12,072 nt of DNA from a bacterium (GCA_030643665.1 DAOWKS010000052.1:1-12072); one strand, 5' to 3'; counted from the first letter of the stretch, positions 1 to 7,170 are shown. The notes: generated from the sequence alone by a model not told the origin. Numbers and translations are program-made.

Positions 1-1
1 A

Positions 2-73
2 CTTGCTGGATTGGTTTTACCAGCAGGTTGGAAAATTATTAAAAAAATTAAAAATACAAAAAACTATGTTTAA
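2..73 (+). other. possible 3' end of an upstream gene overlapping fabG
   Basis: Frame 2 is open from the left edge to TAA at 71-73 and would encode 23 residues ending in KNTKNYV. If real, it is the tail of a preceding gene overlapping fabG by 8 nt, in keeping with the overlaps elsewhere in this cluster. The stretch is too short to recognise a family, and chance openness in AT-rich DNA is possible. Frame 1 closes at 40-42 and is an alternative tail. Confidence 0.25.
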
Positions 74-794
74 AGACAAAGTAATCTTAATAACCGGTTC
101 TTCCCAAGGTATTGGCAAAGAAATTGCCTTAAAATTTGCCGTCAGTGGAGCAAAAATCGCGCTAAACGACATTCAGCCCCAAGAGGAAAATCTAAAAAAT
201 CTGAAATCCGAAATTGAAGGTTCAGAGTATTTTTTGGCTGATGTTTCAAAATACGAAGAAGTGGAAAAAATGGCTGAGGAAATAAAAAACAAGTTTGGCA
301 AATTGGATATTTTAGTCAATAATGCCGGAATTTGCCAGGATAAGACCTTGGCAAATATGACCAAGGAACAATGGCAAAGAGTGATTGATATTGATTTAAC
401 AGGGGTTTTTAATTGCGCTAAAGTTTGTTTGCCTTTGATTATTCAAACACAGGGTAAGATTATCAATATGTCTTCTTTAATTGGCCAGCGAGGTAATTTT
501 GGCCAGGCAAACTACGCTGCCGCTAAAGCCGGAATTATCGGTTTTACAAAATCCTTAAGCAAAGAAGTTGGCCCGTTAGGCGTTAATGTTAATGCAATTG
601 CCCCGGGTTTTATTGAAACAAAGTTAACAGAAGTTATTCCGGAAGAATTAAAGGCAATGATAAAAAAATTCACTTCGTTGAGAAGATTTGGCAAGCCGGA
701 GGAAGTGGCTGATTTAGTCGCTTTTTTGGCTTCTGACAAAGCAAATTTTATTACCGGAACAGTAGTCAATATTGACGGCGGCTTGAGTATTTAA
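66..794 (+). CDS. fabG: 3-oxoacyl-ACP reductase (short-chain dehydrogenase, FabG type)
   Basis: This cytoplasmic enzyme reduces 3-oxoacyl-ACP to 3-hydroxyacyl-ACP with NADPH, the first reduction of the type II fatty-acid cycle. The 242-residue product has a Rossmann nucleotide site TGSSQGIG (10-17), the aspartate of LADV (59), NNAG (85-88), and the catalytic Ser-Tyr-Lys set: Ser136/137 in NMSS, Tyr150 and Lys154 in YAAAK. It ends with the typical VVNIDGG segment. Length and motif spacing are those of full FabG. I start it at ATG 66, immediately before the first beta strand; the frame is open to an in-frame TTG at 3, but the extra 21 residues match nothing in the family. No Shine-Dalgarno sequence is visible. 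The next gene starts 2 nt after the stop. FabG belongs to the large SDR family, so specificity rests on context: the next gene encodes the following two steps of the same cycle. Confidence 0.9.
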   Translation: MFKDKVILITGSSQGIGKEIALKFAVSGAKIALNDIQPQEENLKNLKSEIEGSEYFLADVSKYEEVEKMAEEIKNKFGKLDILVNNAGICQDKTLANMTKEQWQRVIDIDLTGVFNCAKVCLPLIIQTQGKIINMSSLIGQRGNFGQANYAAAKAGIIGFTKSLSKEVGPLGVNVNAIAPGFIETKLTEVIPEELKAMIKKFTSLRRFGKPEEVADLVAFLASDKANFITGTVVNIDGGLSI

Positions 795-796
795 TT

Positions 797-2287
797 ATGT
801 TACTCAATAAAGAACAAATCAAGGAAATAATCCCCTATGACGACCCGTTTTTATGGGTTGACGAGATAGAATCTTTGGAAGGCGATGTTATAATCGGTTA
901 TAAACAGACCTCGCCGGATGACCCTTATTTTAAAGGTCATTTTACTGATTTTCCGATAATGCCCGGGGTTTTGGTTGTTGAAGGTTTGGCGCAGACAGGA
1001 ACTATTCTTTTGAGAAAGAAAATTGGTTCAAGTCATAAGCAAAAACATCTTTTAGCTTATCAGGTCAGGAGCGCTCATTTTTTTAAGCCAATTTTTCCCG
1101 GAGATAAAATCAAATATAGGGTTGAACTTTTGGGATTTTATGGATATAAAGTTGCTAATTTTAAAAGTGAAGCATTGGTTGATGATGAAAAAAAATGCGA
1201 AGTAAGGTTTAGCGTGGCTGTTGTAGATAAAAGCGAACTTGAACAGAAAAAAACCGCCAAAAGCAAAGCAATAAAAATAGCTCAACTGCCCGGTTTGAAA
1301 ATCAACAGGATTTCCAGCAAGATTCCGATAATTCAAGGTGGAATGGCTACCAGGGTTTCGCTTCATAATTTAGCCGGGCAGGTAGCTAAACAAGGAGCCA
1401 TAGGCATTATTGCTGTTTCCGGCATGAGCGACCCTGAAGAGGTTAAAACGGAAATAAGACAGGCAAGAAAAATTGCGGGACCTGAAGGAATTATCGGCAT
1501 AAATATTATGGGCGTTGTCGGTCATTTTATTGAATTAGTCAAAGCGGCTATAGAAGAAAAAATTGATTTAATTATTCAGGGAGCCGGTTTTAGAAACGAT
1601 ATTTTTGAAATAGGAGGAAAACATAATGTGCCTATATTTTCCATGGCTTCTTCGGTTAAGGTGGCGCAAAAAGGCGAGGCAATGGGCGCTTCGGCCATAG
1701 TTGTTGAAGGTTCAGATGCCGGCGGCCATCTTGGTTTTCCCAAGGGTCATCCATTCAGAAAAACCATTGACATTGTTAAAGATGTGGTTAAAACAGTAAA
1801 AATACCGGTGATTGCGGCCGGCGGTATATTTGATGGAAAAGATATTGTTGAAATGTTAAGAGCCGGGGCAAAAGGAGTCCAAATGGCAACCAGGTTCGTC
1901 GCAACTAAAGAGTGCGATGTTCACCAGAAATTTAAGGATTTGTATTTAAGGGCAAAGAAAGAAGATATTGCCATTATTCATTCGCCGGTTGGCCTGCCCG
2001 GTCGGGTGATTAAGACCCTTTTTACCGAGAAGGTTTTAGCAGGCAAAGCGCCTAAACCAGACCCTAAAAAATGTCAGGGATGTATAGGAATGGTTTGTGA
2101 TAAAAGTTATTGCATCTTAGATGCTTTGGAAAACGCCCGCAAAGGCGACTTGGATAACGGATTGGTTTTTGCCGGCGCTAATGTTTGGCGAGTAAATAAG
2201 ATTACTACGGTTAAAGAATTAATTCAGGAATTAGTAGAAGAGGCAAATGAAATTTTAAAACAAGAGCCATTGTTAATTACTATTTAA
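797..2287 (+). CDS. FabZ-FabK fusion: 3-hydroxyacyl-ACP dehydratase joined to FabK/NPD-type enoyl reductase
   Basis: One 496-residue chain appears to hold two consecutive fatty-acid cycle enzymes. Residues 1 to about 145 are a hotdog-fold FabZ: FKGHF with catalytic His48, FPIMPGVLVVEGLAQ with catalytic Glu62, and KFxKPIFPGD-like strands near 95-103. A Lys-rich linker (about 146-163) leads to a TIM-barrel flavoprotein of the nitronate monooxygenase/FabK family: IIQGGM (178-183), EGSDAGGH (304-311) with the His matching the FabK active-site His, AAGGI (340-344) and ATRF (364-367). Near its end lie four cysteines, C426, C429, C434 and C439 (spacing CX2CX4CX4C), which could bind a metal or cluster. 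FabZ removes water from 3-hydroxyacyl-ACP, and FabK would reduce the resulting enoyl-ACP using FMN and NAD(P)H. No stop or frame break separates the halves. Known: both families. Inferred: that the second half is an enoyl-ACP reductase rather than a nitronate monooxygenase, from its fusion and neighbours. Confidence 0.88.
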   Translation: MLLNKEQIKEIIPYDDPFLWVDEIESLEGDVIIGYKQTSPDDPYFKGHFTDFPIMPGVLVVEGLAQTGTILLRKKIGSSHKQKHLLAYQVRSAHFFKPIFPGDKIKYRVELLGFYGYKVANFKSEALVDDEKKCEVRFSVAVVDKSELEQKKTAKSKAIKIAQLPGLKINRISSKIPIIQGGMATRVSLHNLAGQVAKQGAIGIIAVSGMSDPEEVKTEIRQARKIAGPEGIIGINIMGVVGHFIELVKAAIEEKIDLIIQGAGFRNDIFEIGGKHNVPIFSMASSVKVAQKGEAMGASAIVVEGSDAGGHLGFPKGHPFRKTIDIVKDVVKTVKIPVIAAGGIFDGKDIVEMLRAGAKGVQMATRFVATKECDVHQKFKDLYLRAKKEDIAIIHSPVGLPGRVIKTLFTEKVLAGKAPKPDPKKCQGCIGMVCDKSYCILDALENARKGDLDNGLVFAGANVWRVNKITTVKELIQELVEEANEILKQEPLLITI

Positions 2288-2316
2288 TTTTTAAGTTTAA
2301 ACACAATAAATAAATT

Positions 2317-3294
2317 ATGTTAATTTTAAATCAAAAACAAATAAAAAAGATTATTCCATTAAATAAAATTAAACAAGTTGTTGCTTGCGTTGAACGCGCT
2401 TTTTATGATTATGGAAAGAAAAAGGTTCAGATGCCGCCAAAAATTTATTTATATTTTGAAAAATATAATGGCGACCTGCGAATAATGCCGTCTTATTCTG
2501 ACAAACTTGAAATAGCCGGCACAAAAATTGTCAATGTGCACCCGGAAAATCCTAAAAACGGATTGCCGACCGTAATTGCCGCTATTATTTTAAATGACAG
2601 CAAAACAGGACTGCCAATAAGCTTGTTAGACGGCACCTATATTACCGGGATGAGAACCGGAGCAGCCGGAGCAGTAGCGGTAAACTATTTAGCAAGAAAA
2701 GACGCCAGCACTTTAGGCGTGGTTGGAGCCGGTCAGCAGGCAATATATCAAATAGCCGCCATAACAAAAGTAAGAAAAATAAAAGAGGTGTTTGTTTCTG
2801 ATATTCATCAAGCAGCAATCGATAAATTAATCGCGGTTCTAAAAAAGGAAAAAATTAAGATTAAAAAAGCCGGCTTGGAAGAAGCAGCCAGCCAGAATAT
2901 TTTGGTTACTATTACTCCATCTCGCAAACCAATTATAAAAAAAGAATGGATTTTGCCCGGAACCCATATCAACGCTATTGGCGCGGATGCCCAAGGCAAA
3001 CAAGAATTAGACCCGGCAATTTTTAAAAAAGGAAAACTTGTTATTGATGACTGGCTTCAGGCAAGTCATTCAGGAGAAATAAATGTTCCATTAAAAAAGG
3101 GCATTATTAGCAAAAGAGATATTTATTCTTCTTTGGGAGAAATAGTAAGCAAGCAAAAAAAAGGCAGAAAAGACAATAAAGAAATCACTATTTTTGATTC
3201 CACCGGTTTGGCTGTTCAGGATTTATATACAGCTGATTTTGTTTATAGGAAAGCCCAAAGAGAAAAGATAGGAAGGAAGGTTAATCTTTTTTAA
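2317..3294 (+). CDS. ornithine cyclodeaminase / mu-crystallin family NAD(P)-dependent oxidoreductase
   Basis: The family includes ornithine cyclodeaminase, archaeal alanine dehydrogenase and ketimine or imine reductases. The 325-residue product is full length. It shows AGTKIVNVHPENP (67-79) with the substrate-binding Lys70, GMRTGAAGAVA (111-121) with the conserved Arg113, a Rossmann loop VVGAGQQA (135-142), IGADAQGKQELD (221-232) and DSTGLAVQDL (294-303). All are hallmarks of the family. The start ATG 2317 lies 29 nt after the preceding stop in an AT-rich gap without a Shine-Dalgarno sequence, and the next gene starts 5 nt after its stop. Placement between two FabK-type genes is strange, because no member is known to me to act in fatty-acid synthesis. 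It may supply or consume an amino acid or imine, or be a co-transcribed passenger. The family assignment is firm; the substrate cannot be told from sequence. Confidence 0.85.
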   Translation: MLILNQKQIKKIIPLNKIKQVVACVERAFYDYGKKKVQMPPKIYLYFEKYNGDLRIMPSYSDKLEIAGTKIVNVHPENPKNGLPTVIAAIILNDSKTGLPISLLDGTYITGMRTGAAGAVAVNYLARKDASTLGVVGAGQQAIYQIAAITKVRKIKEVFVSDIHQAAIDKLIAVLKKEKIKIKKAGLEEAASQNILVTITPSRKPIIKKEWILPGTHINAIGADAQGKQELDPAIFKKGKLVIDDWLQASHSGEINVPLKKGIISKRDIYSSLGEIVSKQKKGRKDNKEITIFDSTGLAVQDLYTADFVYRKAQREKIGRKVNLF

Positions 3295-3299
3295 TTAAT

Positions 3300-4241
3300 A
3301 TGTTTGAAAAAAACAAATTAACTCAACTTTTAGGAATTAAATACCCGATTATTCAGGGAGGAATGGCTGGCGTGTCTGAATCCATTTTGGTTTCAGCTGT
3401 TTCTAATGCCGGCGGTTTAGGGGTGATTGGTTCGGGTTTTTTTCCTCCTTCTTGGCTGGAACAAGAAATTAGAAAAACCAAAGAATTAACTGCCAAACCT
3501 TTTGGCGTTAATCTTTTCTTGCAAAATCCGAAAATTGAGGACTTAATCAAAATCATTATTAAAAACAGTGTGGCGGTTGTTTTTACCGGCGGAGGAAATC
3601 CCTTGCCTTTATTTCCTTTTTTGCAGTCAGCCGGCATTAAGGTAATTCCGGTTGTTCCTTATGCCAGATTGGCTAAAAAAATGGAAGATAATAAAGCTGA
3701 TGCTGTGGTGGTTGAGGGTCTTGAATCAGGCGGTCATATTGGCAATACTACGACAATGACTTTAGTCCCTCAGGTAAAAAAAATACTAAAAGAAATGCCT
3801 TTCATTGCCGCCGGCGGCATTTATAACGGAAAAACCGCAATGGCGGCAATGCTGCTCGGCGCTGACGGCGTTCAACTCGGAACAAGATTTTTGGCCAGCA
3901 AGGAATGCCAAATTCATGAAAATTACAAGCAAGCAATAATAAACGCCACCGATGAAGATATCATAGTGGTAGCAAGATTTACCGGCCACCCGGTACGGGT
4001 AATAAAAAACGAATTAACGGAAAAAATTCTAAAACTTGAAGAAAAAAATCCTTTTCCCGAAGAAATAAGAGCCGAGAAGTTTGCCGGTTCAAAAGTAGGG
4101 GCCGGAAATATTGAACAAGCTCCCCTGCTTTGCGGACTTTGCGCCGCTGGAATTTCCGAGATTAAAAGCTGTCAGGAGATTATACAAGAAATAGTAAATG
4201 AAATAAAAAAACATGAACAGAACGGTTTCTTGGCTTTGTAA
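3300..4241 (+). CDS. fabK: enoyl-ACP reductase II, FMN-dependent
   Basis: This enzyme reduces trans-2-enoyl-ACP in the last step of each elongation round, and replaces FabI in organisms that lack it. The 313-residue protein follows the pneumococcal FabK pattern closely: KYPIIQGGMAG (14-24), SNAGGLGVIGSG (35-46), KPFGVN (66-71), FTGGGNP (95-101), VVEGLESGGHIGNTTTMTL (137-155) with His146 at the active site, AAGGI (170-174), LGTRFLASKEC (193-203) and VIKNELT (234-240). A CxxC (278 and 281) plus Cys291 lie near the C terminus. This is the canonical FabK of the cluster. The FabK-like half of the fusion at 797-2287 is more divergent. No Shine-Dalgarno sequence precedes ATG 3300. The last 29 nt overlap the next gene in another frame, suggesting translational coupling. 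Confidence 0.92.
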   Translation: MFEKNKLTQLLGIKYPIIQGGMAGVSESILVSAVSNAGGLGVIGSGFFPPSWLEQEIRKTKELTAKPFGVNLFLQNPKIEDLIKIIIKNSVAVVFTGGGNPLPLFPFLQSAGIKVIPVVPYARLAKKMEDNKADAVVVEGLESGGHIGNTTTMTLVPQVKKILKEMPFIAAGGIYNGKTAMAAMLLGADGVQLGTRFLASKECQIHENYKQAIINATDEDIIVVARFTGHPVRVIKNELTEKILKLEEKNPFPEEIRAEKFAGSKVGAGNIEQAPLLCGLCAAGISEIKSCQEIIQEIVNEIKKHEQNGFLAL

Positions 4242-4875
4242 AATCTTTTTAAAGCCACTCGTTAAATTCCTTTTTTTTAAAGAAATAAGGGGCTTGGAGA
4301 ATGTCCCCAGAGGGAACTTCATTTTGGTTTCAAACCACCAAAGCCATCTTGATTGGTTTCTTTGCGGTTTTATTTGCGTTCCGAGAAGGTTTCATTTTAT
4401 AGGTCAGGTTGATATGTACACCGGAATTTTGGGCCTAGCCCGGGATATTTTGTATTTTTTAGCCGGGGTAATTCCAATAAACAGAAAAGACAGCCGGTCA
4501 AAAAAACAAGCAGTAGAACAGGCAATAAAAGCGCTAAAAAATAAAGATACTTTAATACTTTATCCGGAAGGAACCAGAACCAGAACAGGCGCAATAGGCA
4601 AAGGAAAACGCGGAACAGCGAAATTTTTTCTGGAAACCGGTACGCCGATATTGCCAATGGCAATTAACGGCACATTTAAATTAATGCCGCCGGGGGGCAA
4701 ATTAAAGATAAGAAAGATTGTTAAAATCAACATCGGTGAGCCGCTTTATTTTGAACAAGAATTGGCAACAGCAAAAAATCTTTCTAAAGATTCTGAAAAA
4801 TACAACCAGCTTCTTATTAAAATCACTAACAGAGTAATGGAAGAAATTATTGCTCTAAAATCAGCAATCAGTTAA
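4213..4875 (+). CDS. plsC: 1-acyl-sn-glycerol-3-phosphate acyltransferase (PlsC family)
   Basis: The enzyme acylates lysophosphatidic acid at sn-2 to give phosphatidic acid at the inner membrane face. The 220-residue product carries the four acyltransferase motifs: NHQSHLD (41-47, HX4D catalytic pair His42/Asp47), PINRKD (88-93), YPEGTRTRTG (117-126, EGTR) and ILPMAI (146-151). A hydrophobic and basic N-terminal stretch (7-24) and another hydrophobic segment near 69-90 fit membrane attachment. ATG 4213 lies inside the end of fabK (29-nt overlap); no other start in frame leaves a normal distance to motif I, so I accept the overlap. A PlsC homologue follows 4 nt after the stop. Acyl chains made by the upstream genes, and lysophosphatidic acid from the plsY product at 9580, would be its substrates. 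Confidence 0.88.
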   Translation: MNRTVSWLCKIFLKPLVKFLFFKEIRGLENVPRGNFILVSNHQSHLDWFLCGFICVPRRFHFIGQVDMYTGILGLARDILYFLAGVIPINRKDSRSKKQAVEQAIKALKNKDTLILYPEGTRTRTGAIGKGKRGTAKFFLETGTPILPMAINGTFKLMPPGGKLKIRKIVKINIGEPLYFEQELATAKNLSKDSEKYNQLLIKITNRVMEEIIALKSAIS

Positions 4876-4879
4876 GTTT

Positions 4880-5515
4880 ATGAAAACCATTTTCGCTTTT
4901 TTTTGTAAATTTCTTTTATTTCCCATCACTAATTTTTTTACCAAGGAAATCATAGGAAAGGAAAATATTCCCTGGACAAATGGTTTTATTCTGGTTGCTA
5001 ATCATGCTAATGGATTAGACCATTGGTTTATTGGAAATGTTTTAAGGAAAAGAATGCAGGATTTGCGTTTCATCGGCGCAATGGATAATCTTAAACTTTT
5101 TTTGCAGTCAGGCCTGCTTTATTATTTTTCTGATACAATTATTATAAACAGAAAAAAAGTTGACAGAAAAAGTATTTTAGAAAAAATGGCAGAATGTTTA
5201 AAAAATGATAAAATTATTGTTATTTATCCGGAAGGAGACAGCAATCCTAAAAGAGAACTATTAAGAGGGAAAACAGGCGCAGTAGAATTAGCTCTCAAAA
5301 CAGGGTTTCCAATAGTGCCTGTCGGGATGGCAAAAGCCAGGGGTTTCGGGAAGAGAATTATTAAAATAGGCAAGCCCTTATATTTTTTAGAAGAACAGCA
5401 ATTATTAAAAGAAACAGGCCAGAATCAGAAAGAATATAATTTATTATTAAGGAAAATAACCGACCAAGTAATGCGCGAAATTTCAAACCTTTGCTCAAAA
5501 CCTTATTTGTATTAA
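4880..5515 (+). CDS. second PlsC-family acyltransferase with altered motif III
   Basis: This is a tandem paralogue of the preceding gene, 211 residues long. It keeps motif I, NHANGLD (41-47, His42/Asp47), motif II, IIINRKK (87-93), and motif IV, IVPVGM (145-150). Motif III reads YPEGDSNPKR (116-125), so the usual Thr-Arg after Glu-Gly is replaced by Asp-Ser; the nearby Lys124 and Arg125 might take over phosphate binding. A hydrophobic N-terminal stretch (4-20) suggests membrane association. The changed motif suggests a different acyl acceptor or preference from the first copy, though a plain lysophosphatidate acyltransferase remains possible. The start lies 4 nt after the preceding stop with no Shine-Dalgarno sequence. 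The 46-nt AT-rich gap after it is one of the few places upstream of the carboxylase genes able to hold a promoter, but I see no convincing -35 box. Confidence 0.82.
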   Translation: MKTIFAFFCKFLLFPITNFFTKEIIGKENIPWTNGFILVANHANGLDHWFIGNVLRKRMQDLRFIGAMDNLKLFLQSGLLYYFSDTIIINRKKVDRKSILEKMAECLKNDKIIVIYPEGDSNPKRELLRGKTGAVELALKTGFPIVPVGMAKARGFGKRIIKIGKPLYFLEEQQLLKETGQNQKEYNLLLRKITDQVMREISNLCSKPYLY

Positions 5516-5561
5516 ATAAATATGAAAATGTTTATATTAAATATATTATTAATGAAAAATT

Positions 5562-7115
5562 ATGAAAATTAAAAAAATTCTTATCGCTAATAGAGGAGAA
5601 ATTGCTTTGCGGATTATCAGGACCTGCCAGGAAATGGGAATTAAAACAGTTGCTCTTTGCCCCTATGCTGAAGAAAAGCAAAATTTTCTGGAAACAAGAT
5701 TAGCTGACGAATGTTATTTTTTGGAAAAACAGGGCTCTGAAGGATATCTTGACCAGAAGCGAATAATCAAAATCGCTAAAAAGAGCAAGGCCGAAGCAAT
5801 TCATCCCGGCTACGGGTTTTTAGCCGAGAACTGGAAATTTGCCAGACGCTGCCAAAAAAACCATATTAAATTTATTGGTCCGCATTTTAAGGTTTTGAAA
5901 AAACTGGAAGATAAAATTGAGGCAAAGAAAATTGCCCGTAAGGTTGGTATTCCAACATTAGAGGCAAGCGACAGACCGATTAAATCAAAAAAGGATTTAA
6001 TAAAATGGGTTCAAAAAATTAAGCCGCCTTTTGTTTTAAAAGCGCAAAAAGGAGGCGGCGGGATAGGCATTCGGGTCATTAACGGGCACAAGATTAGTTT
6101 TGGCGAGGTTTTTGCGATATCTCTTGGTTTACAAAGGCAAATGGGCTTGGCTTTTTCTGATGTTGATTTTTTCCTTGAAAAATATCTGCCGGAAGCAAGA
6201 CATATTGAATTCCAAATTTTAGGAGACGGAGAAAAAAGTTTATCTCTTGGCGAAAGAGAATGTTCTATTCAAAGAAGATTTCAAAAATTGCTTGAAGAAT
6301 CCCCATCTCCTTTTCTTGACGAGAAACTTAGGGAAAAGCTTTCTTCTTTGGCAATAAAATTTGCCCGGGAATTAAAATATCAAGGAGCCGGAACAGTAGA
6401 ATTTTTACTGGACAAAGACAAAAATTTTTATTTTATGGAAGTTAATCCGCGGCTTCAGGTTGAGCATCCAATAACCGAAGCGGTAACCGGCATTGATATA
6501 GTAGAACAGCAGATTCGCGTTGCCCAAGGAGAAAAAATCTCTTTTTCCCAAGACGATATTTCTTTCAACGGCTGGGCAATAGAGGCGCGGATTAACGCCG
6601 AAGACCCGCAAAAGGATTTTCAGCCAATGCCTGGAATAATCCAAAAATATGTTCCGCCGGGAGGACAGGGAATTTTCTTACATACTTTTTTACAGCCACA
6701 ACAGGAAATTTATCCTTATTTTGATTCTCTTTTAGCAAAAGTGATATCCTGGGCAAAAACAAGGGACGAGGCGATTCGCAGATTGGAACGGGCTTTAGAT
6801 GAAATTATTATTGAGGGCGTGCCGACTACCCTGCCTTTTTTCAAGGTTCTTTTAAAAAACAAAGATTTTCAGCAAGGAAATTTTACCACTGATTTTATTG
6901 AAAAAAAAGGAATTCTTAAAGACATAGCAGCTCATATGCCAGTTGAAGAAGAATCAGCTCCCGCTGTAAGCGGGACGGGAGCGGGTGAGGAAAAAGAATT
7001 GGCTGAAATTGCTTTTCAGGTTTATCAGGCATTGAAAAAAACAAAACAGGTTTCTTCCCAGAAAGAAATTCCTTCAAACTGGCTAATGACTGAAAGATTA
7101 AAAATGTTAGAATGA
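5562..7115 (+). CDS. accC: biotin carboxylase subunit of acetyl-/acyl-CoA carboxylase
   Basis: This ATP-grasp enzyme carboxylates the biotin on BCCP using bicarbonate and ATP, the first half-reaction of malonyl-CoA synthesis. Landmarks are IANRGEIA (8-15), HPGYGFLAEN (81-90), FVLKAQKGGGGIG (157-169, glycine-rich ATP loop), HIEFQ (214-218), GERECSIQRRFQKL (230-243), and FMEVNPRLQVEHPITE (291-306), with the metal-binding Glu and catalytic Arg. EARINAED (341-348) follows. The core ends near residue 450. The chain runs on to 517, longer than the roughly 450 residues of stand-alone AccC, but lacks a biotin domain, which is encoded separately downstream. The extension holds a stretch coded by a GC-rich palindrome (6957-6985) and a predicted helix near 476-495. 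The start ATG 5562 directly precedes the conserved N terminus; no Shine-Dalgarno sequence is present. Confidence 0.93.
   Translation: MKIKKILIANRGEIALRIIRTCQEMGIKTVALCPYAEEKQNFLETRLADECYFLEKQGSEGYLDQKRIIKIAKKSKAEAIHPGYGFLAENWKFARRCQKNHIKFIGPHFKVLKKLEDKIEAKKIARKVGIPTLEASDRPIKSKKDLIKWVQKIKPPFVLKAQKGGGGIGIRVINGHKISFGEVFAISLGLQRQMGLAFSDVDFFLEKYLPEARHIEFQILGDGEKSLSLGERECSIQRRFQKLLEESPSPFLDEKLREKLSSLAIKFARELKYQGAGTVEFLLDKDKNFYFMEVNPRLQVEHPITEAVTGIDIVEQQIRVAQGEKISFSQDDISFNGWAIEARINAEDPQKDFQPMPGIIQKYVPPGGQGIFLHTFLQPQQEIYPYFDSLLAKVISWAKTRDEAIRRLERALDEIIIEGVPTTLPFFKVLLKNKDFQQGNFTTDFIEKKGILKDIAAHMPVEEESAPAVSGTGAGEEKELAEIAFQVYQALKKTKQVSSQKEIPSNWLMTERLKMLE
6957..6985. repeat. GC-rich nested palindrome inside accC
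   Basis: GCTCCCG (6957-6963) pairs with CGGGAGC (6976-6982), and CCCGCT (6960-6965) pairs perfectly with AGCGGG (6969-6974) around a 3-nt loop. A second AGCGGG (6980-6985) can replace the first. The two pairings are mutually exclusive. It is strikingly GC-rich against AT-rich surroundings, and encodes residues 466 to about 475 (Ala, Pro, Gly, Ser, Thr rich) in the poorly conserved tail of the protein. It looks like an inserted palindromic element that keeps the frame. Confidence 0.6.
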
Positions 7116-7125
7116 ATTAAAATAA

Positions 7126-7170
7126 GAACCTGCCTTGCTAACGCTCGGCAGAACCTTGTTTCGCTAAGGT
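7126..7170. repeat. two adjacent stem-loops / degenerate tandem repeat between accC and the BCCP gene
   Basis: CTGCC (7130-7134) pairs with GGCAG (7147-7151), and ACCTT (7153-7157) pairs with AAGGT (7166-7170). The unit GAACCT...GCTAA appears twice (7126-7141 and 7151-7167), so the region is an imperfect tandem repeat as well. It contains CGCTCGG (7142-7148), the reverse complement of CCGAGCG found in the two elements upstream of nusA. No T run follows, so a classical terminator is unlikely. It may be a transcript-stability or processing hairpin, or a mobile palindrome relic. Confidence 0.55.

Noticed and set aside
3..65. Extended fabG starting at TTG 3
   Set aside because: The 21 added residues match no SDR amino terminus, while ATG 66 sits at the usual distance before the first beta strand and glycine-rich loop.
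4200..4245. Frameshift joining fabK and plsC into one protein
   Set aside because: FabK is complete at 313 residues and PlsC has a normal amino terminus; the 29-nt overlap is a common coupling arrangement.
5522..5572. Small 16-codon frame (MKMFILNILL...) between the second PlsC gene and accC
   Set aside because: Overlaps the accC start out of frame, has no ribosome-binding site, and is a product of AT-rich sequence; a leader peptide cannot be supported.
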